Shown here in pieces: positions 46,541-58,290 of a DNA stretch of 64,000 bases. Numbering within the stretch: position 1 is the first letter of the stretch; each line of letters starts with the position of its first letter. A model generated the notes under the pieces. The model ran no database searches and was not told the origin of the DNA. It was given only the letters and a program-made list of their open reading frames with translations. This DNA comes from Dipteris shenzhenensis (taxonomy: Eukaryota; Polypodiophyta; Polypodiopsida; Gleicheniales), in the NCBI GenBank assembly GCA_047967505.1, contig CM106540.1; one strand, written 5' to 3'. A program made the translations under genes and the position numbers.

Positions 46541-47530
46541 TGTAAAAGGGCAATAGAGTCAAGTTTGATTCCAAATGTGGGAAGTGCATTATGGCTGGGT
46601 ATTGCATAGAACATAAATCTTATAACTTGCATAGTCCTACAATTCAAATAATGTTTACTTCTTGTGATGTGGGGTTTGATGAGAAAGTAAATCAAGCTAT
46701 TTTCCATCGTGATTTTGCAAAATTATATGGAAAAGCAAACAAACAATTGGTTGGCAATGTCACAAGTGGTGTTTGATGAGAAAGTAAATCAAGCTATTTT
46801 CCATCGTGATTTTGCAAAATTATATGGAAAAGCAAACAAACAATTGGTTGGCAATGTCACAAATGCAAAATGCATTCATCCATGGAATGTGGAATCGATT
46901 ATGAATGCTACCTGTGTGAATGGCAAAGCATCTCCTAGCCAATTTGCAAAATTTGAGCTAGAGAATGCATACCATGGTCACCATGACCAAGATGCCACAT
47001 CATCTAGGCCCATGCCAAGATGGGCAAAGAAATTGATGGATGAAGTAGAGAACATTGTCAAGGACATGAAACCTAAAAGGCTACAAGAAGTCTTCAAATG
47101 TTGTGTGCAATAGGTTAAAGAACCTGTTAGCATTCAAGATTCAATAATGGGCTGATGCCATGGCAAGAGAATATAATGGCAGTCTAGAAAATTAGGGTTG
47201 GGAGTTAATGGAACCACCCAAGGAAGAGAATTTCATTGGCTACAAATGGTTCTACATATTGACTATGAGGAGGCATTTGCACCAGTCACACAAGGATGAA
47301 GACGATCTTTATTATTCTCTCTTCTATGTAGTATGGATTACACTTCCATCAAATGGATGTTTCATTCTTGAATGGATAATTGCAAGAGGAGGTGTATATG
47401 TAATTGCCATAAGGATTTGTGCAAAAAAGATTTGATTAATTAGTGTGCCAAAAAAAACACTTATGGTTGCAAGCAATACCCACAAGGTTGGTACAACAAC
47501 ATTGATACATTAGGGGAGTTTTGAACTAAA
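46540..47530 (+). pseudogene. Copia integrase/reverse transcriptase fragment
   Basis: The plus frame has MAGYCIEHKSYNLHSP and TSCDVGFDEKVNQ, equivalent to the Copia integrase C-terminus (KCIF.GYC...YRL...SRDV.FDE). Downstream, PPKEENFIGYKWFYI matches the RT N-terminus. Further degraded LQEEVYM and GFVQK...QLVC-like pieces follow to about 47520. It contains an exact 97-bp tandem duplication. LTRs are not seen. Confidence 0.72.
46675..46868 (+). repeat. 97-bp tandem duplication inside the Copia fragment
   Basis: TTTGATGAGAAAGTAAATCA starts at 46675 and again at 46772. The two units match through GGTTGGCAATGTCACAA and differ only at their last few bases. The 97-nt period shifts the reading frame, so the duplication arose after the element lost function or helped kill it. 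Confidence 0.93.
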
Positions 47531-50450
47531 AAGGGCCACACAAGGAATTTATTGCTTTTCTAATTTCTAGGGGGAAATGTGGTGATGAAAGGAAGGTTTC
47601 AGAGCTCATCATGAGGAGGCCCCAAGTACCATTAATAATTTTGGCTCTAATTTTACTCTTTTGTGGAGAGATCAATTGCATATAAAATGGTCCATGTTGT
47701 ATTAGGTAAAAACACGCATAACTGGGAGACTCAAATCCTATCAAATACCATATGGTCCATGAGTAGCATCAAATGTCGACAAGAAATACTCGTCATGCAT
47801 TTTTGCACGTTCAAATAGGTGGAGATCTAATGGTCCACAAGTAGCACCACACGTGAGCTGGGAAACTCAAATACTATCTAATAACCAAATAATGGTCCAT
47901 GAATATCATCAAATGTGAACCAAAGATCTAAATACCATCCGATTACCATCCAAGGGCCAGCGAGTAAAACAACTAGTTGAAATATGGGGTGCATCATCTA
48001 CGCATGTCAAATATTTATGTTCGACTCCATTTGGACCTACAAGCCTCTTTAAATCAAAGTTAGATCTATAACAATCGCCAGTGGACCTTGGATACTAAGA
48101 TCTAGTGGATCTCAAGATAGGCCATGATGTCCCTTGGGTAACGGTTAGATTTTACTGCAAATAGTGCAACTCGGTGCCGACGTCAATAGTAGTTAATGTG
48201 AGGAAAGTGAGTTTGATTACATCGATCTATGGATATTGGATCATTCACAGATTTAATATATGCAATTCATTTCAAAGGGTAGACATCATCAAAAGGAAGC
48301 CTTCAATAGCAAGCACCATCAAAACATATTTAATAGTTGGAAAACATGGATAGGTGAGATTCTAATAGAAAATCTAGATACATATGTGTAGCCATTGCCA
48401 AAATCATCACAAAATATAGAAGAAATGGAAATTCAAAGTTTCAATCAAGAATCAAAATTTGAGAGCATATGGGAAGATTTATTAAAAGAAACAAAAACTA
48501 GTTTTACTCAAGCTTATGGAGATCCCAATTCAAATAAAGATAATTTGAAACAAAATTTAAACATTTTATCAAATGTTAATATGAAGCGAGATAAATATTC
48601 AACTTCTTGAGTCATGAATGTCTAATCGTAAAAAATGATGCACTGATGCATCAAAAAACCCCATAAGTGTTAATTTTTAAAAGCAAATTATTCAAAGTCC
48701 CTTGCAAGATAAATCTTGATAAGTCACACTTTGGCAATCATTACAATTAATGCAATTTTAACAACTCATGAAACAATTTGGAGTTAGGATCTAGCACCCA
48801 AAAAAATGCAAAGAATTATACTTCAGCAGACTAAAATCCTTAATGATATTAATACAAATTTTGTGCATATTAAATGTCAACATTGATAAATCAAGGAAAG
48901 ACATTTATGCAAATAATCACTGTGAAGATGCAAATTTTACAATTGCAAAGCCATAATCTTCATAAGCAAAGAAAATTTCCATTGTGACAATCAAATATTG
49001 GAACATTGCAAAAATTGAGTAGACGACGAGACAGAGTACTAAACACAATGGATTTTCAATATAACCTAAGACAATCATTCAAGTTTTTCAATAGATAGTG
49101 TTAGCTATTCAAATCTAGCACACAGATGCCAAGAACCATGTGTTACAGGTTAACATCATTTTATTTCAGTGTGATGAAAGTACAAATGAATTTTGGAAAA
49201 GAAATCAACCTATAACTCAATCCAGGTTGGCTATCAACAAAGTTGTAGTAGTATCCTAATATCAAGAGGCTTTTTACCTATTAATCGATGATTTGACTAT
49301 GCGATAGACAGTCAACCTCAACGTCTTTCCACATGTGAAGAAATTTCCAACTCTTCAACAATTCAAATGGATCCTATTGGAAATCACACCCAAGTATTTT
49401 ATACAAGTAATCTCTCATCAATTTTTTTGACATTGAGGAAGATGTAACATCTAAACCTAAGAAACACTTTTTGAGCATGATACAAATTTGGAGTATATGT
49501 TAATTCAAATTAGAGTCGGTGAATATGCCAACCATGACTTTTTCTCATTAGATAATGGCAATTTTACATAAATTTATGAATGCAATCTTTACCAAAGATG
49601 ATTACGATTTTGACAACGTTGAAGGAATTCACCAAAATTGAAATAATCAACATACAACTCTATTCATGGACTCTGACTTAGACATCAAACAACAAATGTC
49701 ATCATCATCTCTTTCTACTATTTTGAAGTCACCAAATTTTCCTTAATTAGTATCTCAAAACATGTACAATCAATCTAGATAATACAAAAGTTCAAGAAGA
49801 TAGCATTACAATCATCTGATAGGTTTACAAAGATGATGTTACAATCATTTGATAAGTTCAAAACAAGACAATAATGAAATCAAATGAAAAGATATCATAT
49901 GTTATGAATTTTTGAAGCGCTAGCATTCATGCTTACTTCAAATAGAATCAAAATATATCACTTTTTTATCGTGAACATTGCACTACTTTAAAAGACAAAG
50001 TACATTGAGAGAACCATGCAATATATCAAATATCCGCTAGTGAGTTTCCTTAGAATATAGTAGACACCACACAAAACATAGTAGATATAGGTTTCATAAA
50101 ATATAGTAGATATAGGTTTCACAAATTAGCATCAGTTATACTATTAGCACATGCGATCAACCTCATGCAAACAATATCACTTTGAGGTTTAAGCATCCAT
50201 CAGATTCCCATCAAATGTGACAAATTAGACCATACAAATCAAGTCAATAATAGTCTTGTAAATCTAACATCAAATCAATTTTCAACTACCTATAGAAGAT
50301 TTTAGGTTCTCAAATCAAATTTTCGAAGAAATCCTCCAAATTTTATACTCTACTTTTATGGTGACATGACCACATGATCAAACAACGTAAATTTAGTGTG
50401 TGAAACCGCCCCACTACATCATATGCTCATACTTTAACATTCTCCTTTAT
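47530..50450. other. Long AT-rich non-coding stretch
   Basis: No supported gene. 47700-47980 has imperfect repeats built on ATGGTCCA(T/C)(G/A)A(G/A)TA and ACTCAAAT(C/A)CTATC. Small tandem repeats occur at about 49800-49855 (ATTACAATCAT type) and 50065-50115 (ATAGTAGATATAGGTTTCA). The plus frame 48395-48610 has no motif. Confidence 0.5.
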
Positions 50451-52456
50451 TAGCTTGGTTGCCATAATGTGCAATATTTTTTATTTAAAATTAAGAATAT
50501 TAGTGTAAGTTTTTAAAGATGCCGAGAGTGATCTAAAGTTTAGGAAGAGGGAGGTGTCATGGCTTTGTCAAAAGCAATGGTGTGGATAAGGAATCAAGGA
50601 GAAAGGGACAAGAACTGATAGTTCTCTTGGTTCTACGGGGGCAATGACATGAAAATTATGGAGAATGTTGGAATGGAAGCTCAGAGATATGTACCACATG
50701 TGGAAACCTGTACTTTAGATCTAAGAATGAAATGGCATGCAAAACTACATCCCTAGATGTTTCATCTCTTTCCTTGACTTTATTATGTACCTAGAGGAAA
50801 AGAACATGCTACATGGATCCAAGGAAAAGGTGGAGGACATTGTTCCTAATTGGTAGCCCTTTGAAGGGAAACTCCCACGGCACAAAATAACAATGTGGAG
50901 AATGAAGGACACCCATTCATTCTGGTGAGGAGTAGAAGAATAGCCAATTAGAGAAAAAAGCCACCCAATAGGGAAAAGCCTCTCAGAATTGTAGGGTGGG
51001 CCCGCAGGGGGTTACCAACCTTGAGGCCCAAGAGAAGAGAAGGTTGTCACAAGGATTTGTGGTGCCAATTGCCCAAAGTCCTGTATAGTTCAAGAAGAAG
51101 AGGAATAAAAACAATCAATAGATACATGAAGATTTCTCGTTCTTGAGTATAAATGTTTAAGTTTTAGCAAGTGATATGAAATCATTAATTTTAAAGAGAT
51201 GTCTAAAGTTTCAAATAGCTTTGCGGATTGCTAGGACCTATCAAAGACTACAATACACTTTTGCCAATATTTTCAAGGGATATCACGGCTAAGTTTTAGC
51301 CTTGTAAGAGCTAAAGGTAGGAGGGCACAAGCTTATATGGAAGCTTCAACAACATGACAACATAAGGAAATGGTATACAATAGACTGTAAGAAAAGGAGA
51401 GGAGGGTCAACTCTTGGAATAGCTAGTTATTTGGAAAGGTTCATTGGCAAAATTATTCCTGATTTACTTATATATTGAATTGGAATAAATTTTTTGCATG
51501 AGAAGCTATCCTATGGGACCTTCTCACTTTATGCTTTTAATTCATTTAGAGACAAAACTCTCCCATATCCCTTCAAGGACTCAACAATTGTTACGGGAGA
51601 CTTCAATATGGTAGAATGTAAAGAGTGATAGATAGTAGGGTCTTGGAAGTGTACTAAGACGTAGTGAACATCATGCCTGGAAGTTCCTAAAGTAGGTAGC
51701 AAAATTAGATTATGTATTTAGAACACATCTTACACATGGAGTAACGATCATATTGGAGCCAAGAGGGCCAATATTGACAAATTTTTCATGTCTAAAGTGC
51801 TCAGTATAGAATCCTTTGTATGAGTCGTAGTAGTTATTTGATGTCTCTACCTTTTTTTTACCACAGTTCAATTCTTATGAGATTGGATAGAGGATTGGGA
51901 AAGCGAGTAAGGTACTGGTTTAACACTAGTTTGGTAGAACGATTAAAAAATGTCCTATGCTGTTTCATGTCTTGTTAACTTAGCACTTCCTAGAATTATT
52001 ATAAGGCATTGACAAGGTATTTTGAGGTTTTGATTATTGGCCATAATAGCTTATGTGCTAAAAAATCTTATTATGTATTGGAACTCACGCTTGTGACTTT
52101 GAGTTTAACCTAAAATTTTAAGGTCGAGCTAACTCAAATTTCAAGCTATTGTCTCAACTTTTAGATAGAATGAGCATACCTCTTGATTAGTGAGGTTTTT
52201 CATAGTTTTTAAGTCTAGCTACCTTCTTATGTTCACTTTGAGATAGAAAAGATTTGAAACTTGATATTAGAGGTGCTGCTAAATATAAATGGGTCAAACC
52301 ATGGACAACATGACAAAGACTTTTCTAAAGGCCACTAGAAAGAGAGTTGTTGTGGCTAGATTTAAGAGCAAACAGATGTTGGAAGAGCATATTCGGTATG
52401 GAGCTTTTGATTTTTCAGATCAGGGGTAGGAGAAGCTAAATGATTTTAAGAAAGAG

Positions 52457-52562
52457 TAGAGAAAGGAAGAGCAGCTAGCAAAACTAGTATCCGCACAACA
52501 TCAAAATTAGAATAGAGAAAGGAAGAGCAGCTAGCAAAACTAGCATCTCGACAACATCAAAT
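52457..52562. repeat. About 54-bp tandem duplication inside the LINE remnant
   Basis: AGAGAAAGGAAGAGCAGCTA, GCAAAACTAG and CAACATCAAA occur twice about 54 bp apart with a few substitutions. Confidence 0.85.
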
Positions 52563-53529
52563 TTACACGAGAGTGAAGGGCATCAAAGGGTGATTGAGTC
52601 AATGATTATACGTTTAAAACTCTCAAAAAGGAAAATTCCTGGGAGAGCTTAACTCAATGGAAGGTTGATGACACACTGGTTGTCTCTCTCTCTCAAATTC
52701 TCCATGTGGTCACCTCACATTGCCAGCATCTTTTTGGTGAACCAAATGTTAAAATGATAGAGAATAGCAAGGATAAGTCTAGCATAGTATGCCATGGGAT
52801 TGTTCTGAGTTTTGATGGATATCTCACTTTAAATAGCTAAAAGGGCTATTAACAATATGGACAAAGGAAAAACTCTTGGTTAGACAAGCTTCTAGTGGAA
52901 TTTTGCTAGACCATTTGGGACATGGTAGGTCCTTACCTCTTATGATTGTGGGAGGGGTCGGTAGAGAGGGGCTCCCTATTCCTCCAAAAGCAACATAGGA
53001 ATGATCAAGATGATTCCCAAAGGAGGAGACCAGGATGAGCTTAGGAATTAGAGGCCTTTCACAATCTTAAGCACATGTTAAAAAATATTTGCAAAAGCAT
53101 TAGCATTAAGACTAAATGACAAGATGCAACCATGGATAAGGGAAGAATAAAAAGGGTTCCTGAGGGGAAGGCACATATTGAATCTAGTTTGACACTTTAG
53201 GAGGGTTTAGGATTTGTAGAGGAAACAAGAACATGATTTTTTTTTCTTAAATATTTATGAAAACCTATGATGAGATGGAATGGGGCTTTATTTTAGGCTC
53301 TCTCCATGACATGGGTTCTAGCACCAGGTTCAGAATATTTTTGGAAATGTTGTTACACTAGGCAATGTCCAATGTGCTAGCTAAATGGAAAACTTCTTGC
53401 TTTTTCTTGAGAAGATCAATATGTCAGGGTTATCCCCTTGCTTTTTGCCATTGTTATAGATGCCCTGGGTTGGTTAATATTGGACAAGTTGGACAAGAGG
53501 TTGATTAAGGAAATTCAATTGGAGGGGTG

Positions 53530-53851
53530 GTAAGCAAGTTTTTAGTGTCCACAATTCTGTGATGACACTAGCTTGACGCCCCAAAATGACCTATCGGTGG
53601 GAAACACTCTAATTTGCTTGAACTTTCTTTACACATTCTCAAGCTCCACACTTGACCATAATAAAATAGGGGTTCATGGAGCTAGAAAATCTCCACCGAC
53701 TATCTTGCTCAACAAAGGATGTGAACTAGTAAAAGAGGGGAAAATATTCAAGCTACTAGGAATACACATGAGCTTTGAATATACCACTAAAGATGATGGG
53801 ATTGTGTGGTCCAAAGGATTAAAGAGAAGATATCTAAACCACCCTCCCTAG
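53530..53851 (+). pseudogene. LINE reverse transcriptase active-site fragment
   Basis: The plus frame reads QFCDDTSLTPQND, where LINE RTs have FADD; the catalytic aspartates remain but Ala is Cys. It continues through LNFLYTFSSSTLDHNKIGVH to KIFKLLGIHMSFEYTT, the usual segment in which plant LINEs have NKS followed by a YLG(I/V) motif. Neighbouring frames carry the upstream RT blocks. Confidence 0.72.
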
Positions 53852-55811
53852 CTAGAAAAAAATTTGTGTTGAACCATTTTATCTATCCATCTCTAATGTA
53901 CTTTATCTTGTGTTGGTTTTCTAATCAAGGGTCTAACCAAATCAACTCTCTATTAAAAACTTTCTTATAGGGAGGGATATTGGCCTAAGGAAGGTAGCCA
54001 CAGTCTAATGCAAATTATGCACCTAGAAAACAATAAGGGAGGACTTGGGATACTAAATATGCAGAATTCCTTTGCCCGATTCATGGGAAAGTGGTTGCTT
54101 GAAAAAGATTCTACCTGGGCTACTTCAATAAATAAAAATTTAGTCAGAACCAAATCTCTCAAATGCAAACACTCAAAACATTTTTCAAAAAAATATGCAG
54201 GGCCATGCATCTCAAAAGGGTTTGAGCTTAGGACAACAATGTGGAAAGTATGCAAGCTTTGAGACCACACCTCTGGAAGGGTTTCTCCAAAAAGCCAAGG
54301 ACCTTCACAAGCACAGAATCAATTTGGTTTTGCTTTGGGAGATACATGTTGTCGTTGAAAAATGCTTCTTTAAAAGGGATGGTAAGTCTAAATAAGGTGT
54401 AAGATCTTGGAAAGATTTATAGGATAGGAAGGATCAAAGATGGATTGAGGGCAAGGATTTGTAGAGATTGTTTAAACTGAATCGCTTTGATCTCATGCTT
54501 ATTCAAGATATGAGAAGCCTTTGGGACGAGAGACTATAGCTTGGATGGGAGATAAACAACAACCCTCTATCAAGGAATTTAGATGGGCTAAAAAGAAAAA
54601 CCTCTCTCCTATTCCAGTAAATGAAAATTAGTCGGAGGAAATTGTGGATCATTTAAACGGAAAATGACACAAAAGAGATGCTCATAAAGTGTAGATTTCT
54701 AGGTTTGGCAAAATCAATACCACAAAAACATTCCTACATATTATGGCTTATACTACACAAGGTAGTGTGGACAACAAGCAGGGCACAGGGTATTAGGCAA
54801 GGGGATGGGGAATCAAAAATATGTTCCCCACATTTTATGAATTGTCCTCAATCATTGTAGGTTTGGGAGTTAGTCACGACCAGGATCTGTTCTTGTCCTT
54901 TCAATTACATACTACTAGGTGTCTTACCTAACAAGATGACAGAGGATTGGACTTGTCTCAAAACCCATGTATTATGGAACATTTGGTTGTTGCAAATAAA
55001 TTCTAATTGTTTCAAGGGGAGTCTATTTGGATGTAGGACGACAGGCAGGAGGTGATAATCTGGACATAGGCAAGAGGTAATAATCTAGATTATTGTGACA
55101 AGCTAATTCACCAAGTTCATGACTATCTCAAGAAAGATGTGGCATTGGCAAAGGGACATGTGAAGCTGGCTGCACCTACATGGAGCTCCTTGTTCATATC
55201 TTTGAGATATTACCCGAGACCTCAATTGTAGCACCACCCTAGGAAGATAATGATCCCCATGCAAAGGCCTAATCGAATGATGCCTCCACCCTTTAGGATA
55301 CTTCCCCAAGTAGTTGTTCCTAAGTTTGAATAATTTTAGTTGTTCTCTTTGGATGCTCATGCATGGTGAAAAGAAGCTCAAATGTTCTCAACATATTGAA
55401 AAAATCTCCCTGAGTTTTGTATAAGAGGTAGACAAACTTTTTTTGTAAATTAATATAAGTAGCAATTCCACCTCCACCCACCAATAAAAAGGGGGGAGAA
55501 CTTTATAAACCAGGCCAACTGTTCCATTGCATTTTAAGAGGAAGCATTAGAACATTTGTATATTGCAACAATAATAGTGCCATTCCAAGAGGAATATGTA
55601 GACGAAATGCAATAAACCCCTATCCACCCATGTTTATATAGACCCCATTTTCCTTCATTTGCCATGCAGTGCATAGTTATTCTTGTGGGCACTCCTCTTT
55701 TGTCCTCTCTACCTTTCCTCTCCATTCCAACAATCGTCTCCTATGCCAACCTCAAATTTACAGTTTTCCCCATATCTAAGAAGTTGTCACTCCATGTTGG
55801 GTCCTTTTACC

Positions 55812-55983
55812 TGTGGGGGTTAAAGGTCACTGTGCCTTTACCCCGATTATGTACAATACTCAAACACATATATAAATGAATGAAAAAGAAGATTAGGGTG
55901 TTTTGCACCCATCAAAACTTGTGTGGCTCTCTATCTCTCTCTCTCTCCCTCTTCCATTCTTGCTTCCGTTGAGAGCACTCTCA
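55812..55983 (+). repeat. 5' LTR of element G
   Basis: 172 bp from TGTGGGGGTTAAAGG to GAGAGCACTCTCA. It begins with a potential hairpin (GGGGTTAAAGG paired with CCTTTACCCC) and contains a CT-repeat. Length is at the short end for Copia. Confidence 0.95.
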
Positions 55984-55985
55984 AT

Positions 55986-55997
55986 TGGTATCAGAGC
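55986..55997 (+). other. Primer-binding site of element G
   Basis: TGGTATCAGAGC complements the initiator-methionine tRNA 3' end. Two bases (AT) separate it from the LTR. Confidence 0.9.
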
Positions 55998-57424
55998 CCG
56001 GGTGATCTAGCTGAGCGTGCGTGAATGCTTAGAAGCTCAGCAGCTCTGTGGGAGGAAGGAGAAGCTCTGTGGGAAGCTTTGTGGGTGACTTTACTTGCAT
56101 CCGAGTGTGCAGAGACCTTGGAGGAATCTTTGGAAAAGTCACTTTGGTTTTGTGAAGTGGTTTTGAGAGCCTGTTAAGTGTTTTCAAAGAAAAAGTCGTT
56201 TTTTGAGCTTTTCCCTGTTCCGTTCGATGACAGAGACTCCGTATTGACTTGTAGAGGCAACTATTGCTTGCTTTTGGTGTCCACTTCACTTCAGGAGCTT
56301 GGAAACACCTTCATTCTTGAATCTGGGATCATTTCATTGGATTTTTGACTCACTGTGTCAGTTTCTGCGTTTTTCTGCCCGGGTGTTGGAACTCAAGTTT
56401 GGAGCAACCATTTGCAGATCTGTCAGTTCCAGTGGACTCAGGAGGTCCTAAAACTTCTAGGTTGCTCATCATTCACACTCCGGTGGAGTTTACAAACAGC
56501 TCTGTTTCTAAAAACGTTTTTTAGTCCATGTGTTGGACCCAGTGATTGAGACCTTCCAAAACCGTCTGTCCCATTGCGTTCCGGACGCCCAAAAACCCCT
56601 ACTTGTCAGTTCTTACGTGATTCGGTGGTATTCAGAGTTATAGATCTCTATGTATTCGATTTTGTCTCTCTGTTATGCATTTTTCATTCTAAGGTTTTGA
56701 AACCTTAGATTTATGCCACATGGTAGTGGATAAGTGTTAACTCCCATTTCTCACTCATCGGTTGGGATTTTGGAGTTCCGACAGAAGAGAGATATTTGCA
56801 GATTTTCTTGCTGAGTCCGATTATGCAATGGCGCCCATGTTTTGAGGCATCTCAGGTTCTATTTTCAGTAGCAGTCATTATTGTGGGACCATGATTTCTT
56901 GAGCATACCTTATGCAGATCACTCTGGTTTGAGCAGTGTGCGCTCATTCGTGGTGTGCATTGGGTTGCAGTGGATGATTTATAGGCCATTTGGATGCATT
57001 GCGGTCTTATTGGATGCGCTGATAGGCCCAAATTGCCTTGTGGGATGCTATTTTTATGGACGCTTTGCACATGGATGCTATTTTATGCTGAGGGACAGCT
57101 TTGACACATTGCAGGTGATGCACTGATAGTGCTATGCTCTCTTGGATGAGATATTATTAATGCATATGCCAGTGGACGGTGTTTATGCTTGAGTCATTTG
57201 GCACTTATTGGCATTTTGGATTGCCATTGCAGTTGGCATTTTCTTTTGGGCCAGATTTGCTCATATGGATGCATAGTATATGCACATGAGTCAGATGCTT
57301 TGAGACATGAGTTTTGGTGATATGTCACTCTATTGTGGCATACACATTTGGGTGCACCTCCTGGTATTTGGTGTGATTCTCTCTTGTAGGCACTAGCATT
57401 TTGGATTTTTGCTTGATTTGCATC
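55998..57424 (+). other. Long leader of element G
   Basis: About 1.4 kb without gag homology. Frames at 56355-56549 and 56881-57126 are short and unlike known proteins. T- and TGGATGC-rich words recur between 56990 and 57280 (for example TGGATGCATTGC and TGGATGCTATTTT). No second promoter is obvious. Confidence 0.6.
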
Positions 57425-58290
57425 ATGGCATCCTCTTCCATGTCTGAAAAGGAGTTTTTTAGCATTAAAAAGTTTGATGGGACAAACTTTTCTTTGTGGA
57501 AAGAACAAATAAGGGATGTGCTTATTCAAAAGAAGCAGATTAAACCCTTGGCAGGGATTGAAGCTAAGCCTGCAAATATGTCTGAGGATGATTGGAATGA
57601 GTTGGATGCATTAGCAAAATCTACTATTAGACTTCATCTTGCAGAGTCAGTTTATTTCTTCACAATAGTAAATGAGTAGACTACAGAAGATTTATGGAAG
57701 AAACTGTGTGCCAGTTATGAAAAGGAAACTGCCTCTAATAAAGTTTACCTCATGAAGAGGTTGTTTGAGCTGCAGATGAAGGAAGGGGTCTCCATTGCTT
57801 CTCACTTGAATGAATTCAATATTATTTTCAGCCAGCTTCAGGCTCAGAAGATGAATTTTGATGCGGACACTAAGGCAATATTTCTCTTATGTTCATTGCC
57901 ATCCTCATGGGATACCTTCCGTACAGCTATCAGTAACTCTACACCTGGTGGAGTACTGAAATTTGATGATGTTGTGGGTAGCTTGTTGGCCGAGGAGATT
58001 AGACGGAAGTCTATGGACGATAACAAGCAGGATGCAGCCTTAAATGTGCAAAGGGGCAGATCACAGTTCAGGGGGAAGTCCCAAGAAAGAGGGAAGTCTC
58101 GTAGCACATCCAGGGCATGGAACATTGAGTGTTACCACTGTGGCAAGAAGGGCCATATGAAAAAGGATTGCTACAAGCTGAAAAGAGAGCAAAAGGATAA
58201 GAAAAAGAATGCAAATTGGGGTGCAAATCAAAAGGAAGAGAGTCCAAGGGAGGACAAAGGAAAAGTGAAGATCAAGGAGATCAATGCAGT
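57425..58290 (+). pseudogene. Element G gag with zinc knuckle
   Basis: Starts MASSSMSEKEFFSIKKFDGT (57425), a typical Copia gag N-terminus with TNFSLWKEQIRDVL. One stop, TAG at 57677-57679, interrupts an otherwise continuous frame. LKFDDVVGSLLAEEIRRKSM and the CCHC knuckle CYHCGKKGHMKKDC (about 58130-58175) are intact. Confidence 0.92.

Larger units (their letters stand above)
50500..55480 (+). mobile_element. Degraded plant LINE (endonuclease, reverse transcriptase, zf-RVT)
   Basis: Plus-strand pieces follow LINE ORF2 order. STIVTGDFNMVECKE near 51590-51640 is the endonuclease GDFN motif. IIPKGGD-like MIPKGGDQDELRN, RPFTILSTC, KIFAKALALRLNDKMQPWI and GFLRGRHILNLV (53000-53190) belong to the RT. 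QFCDDTSLTPQND (about 53550) is the active-site region. NNKGGLGILNMQNSFARFMG (54020-54080) and a zf-RVT-like HSYILWLILHKVVWT (54720-54770) lie at the 3' end. A T-rich stretch near 55435 may lie near the 3' end. Stops occur every few codons. The 5' start is not defined; 50500-51100 may be leader or ORF1. Confidence 0.82.
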
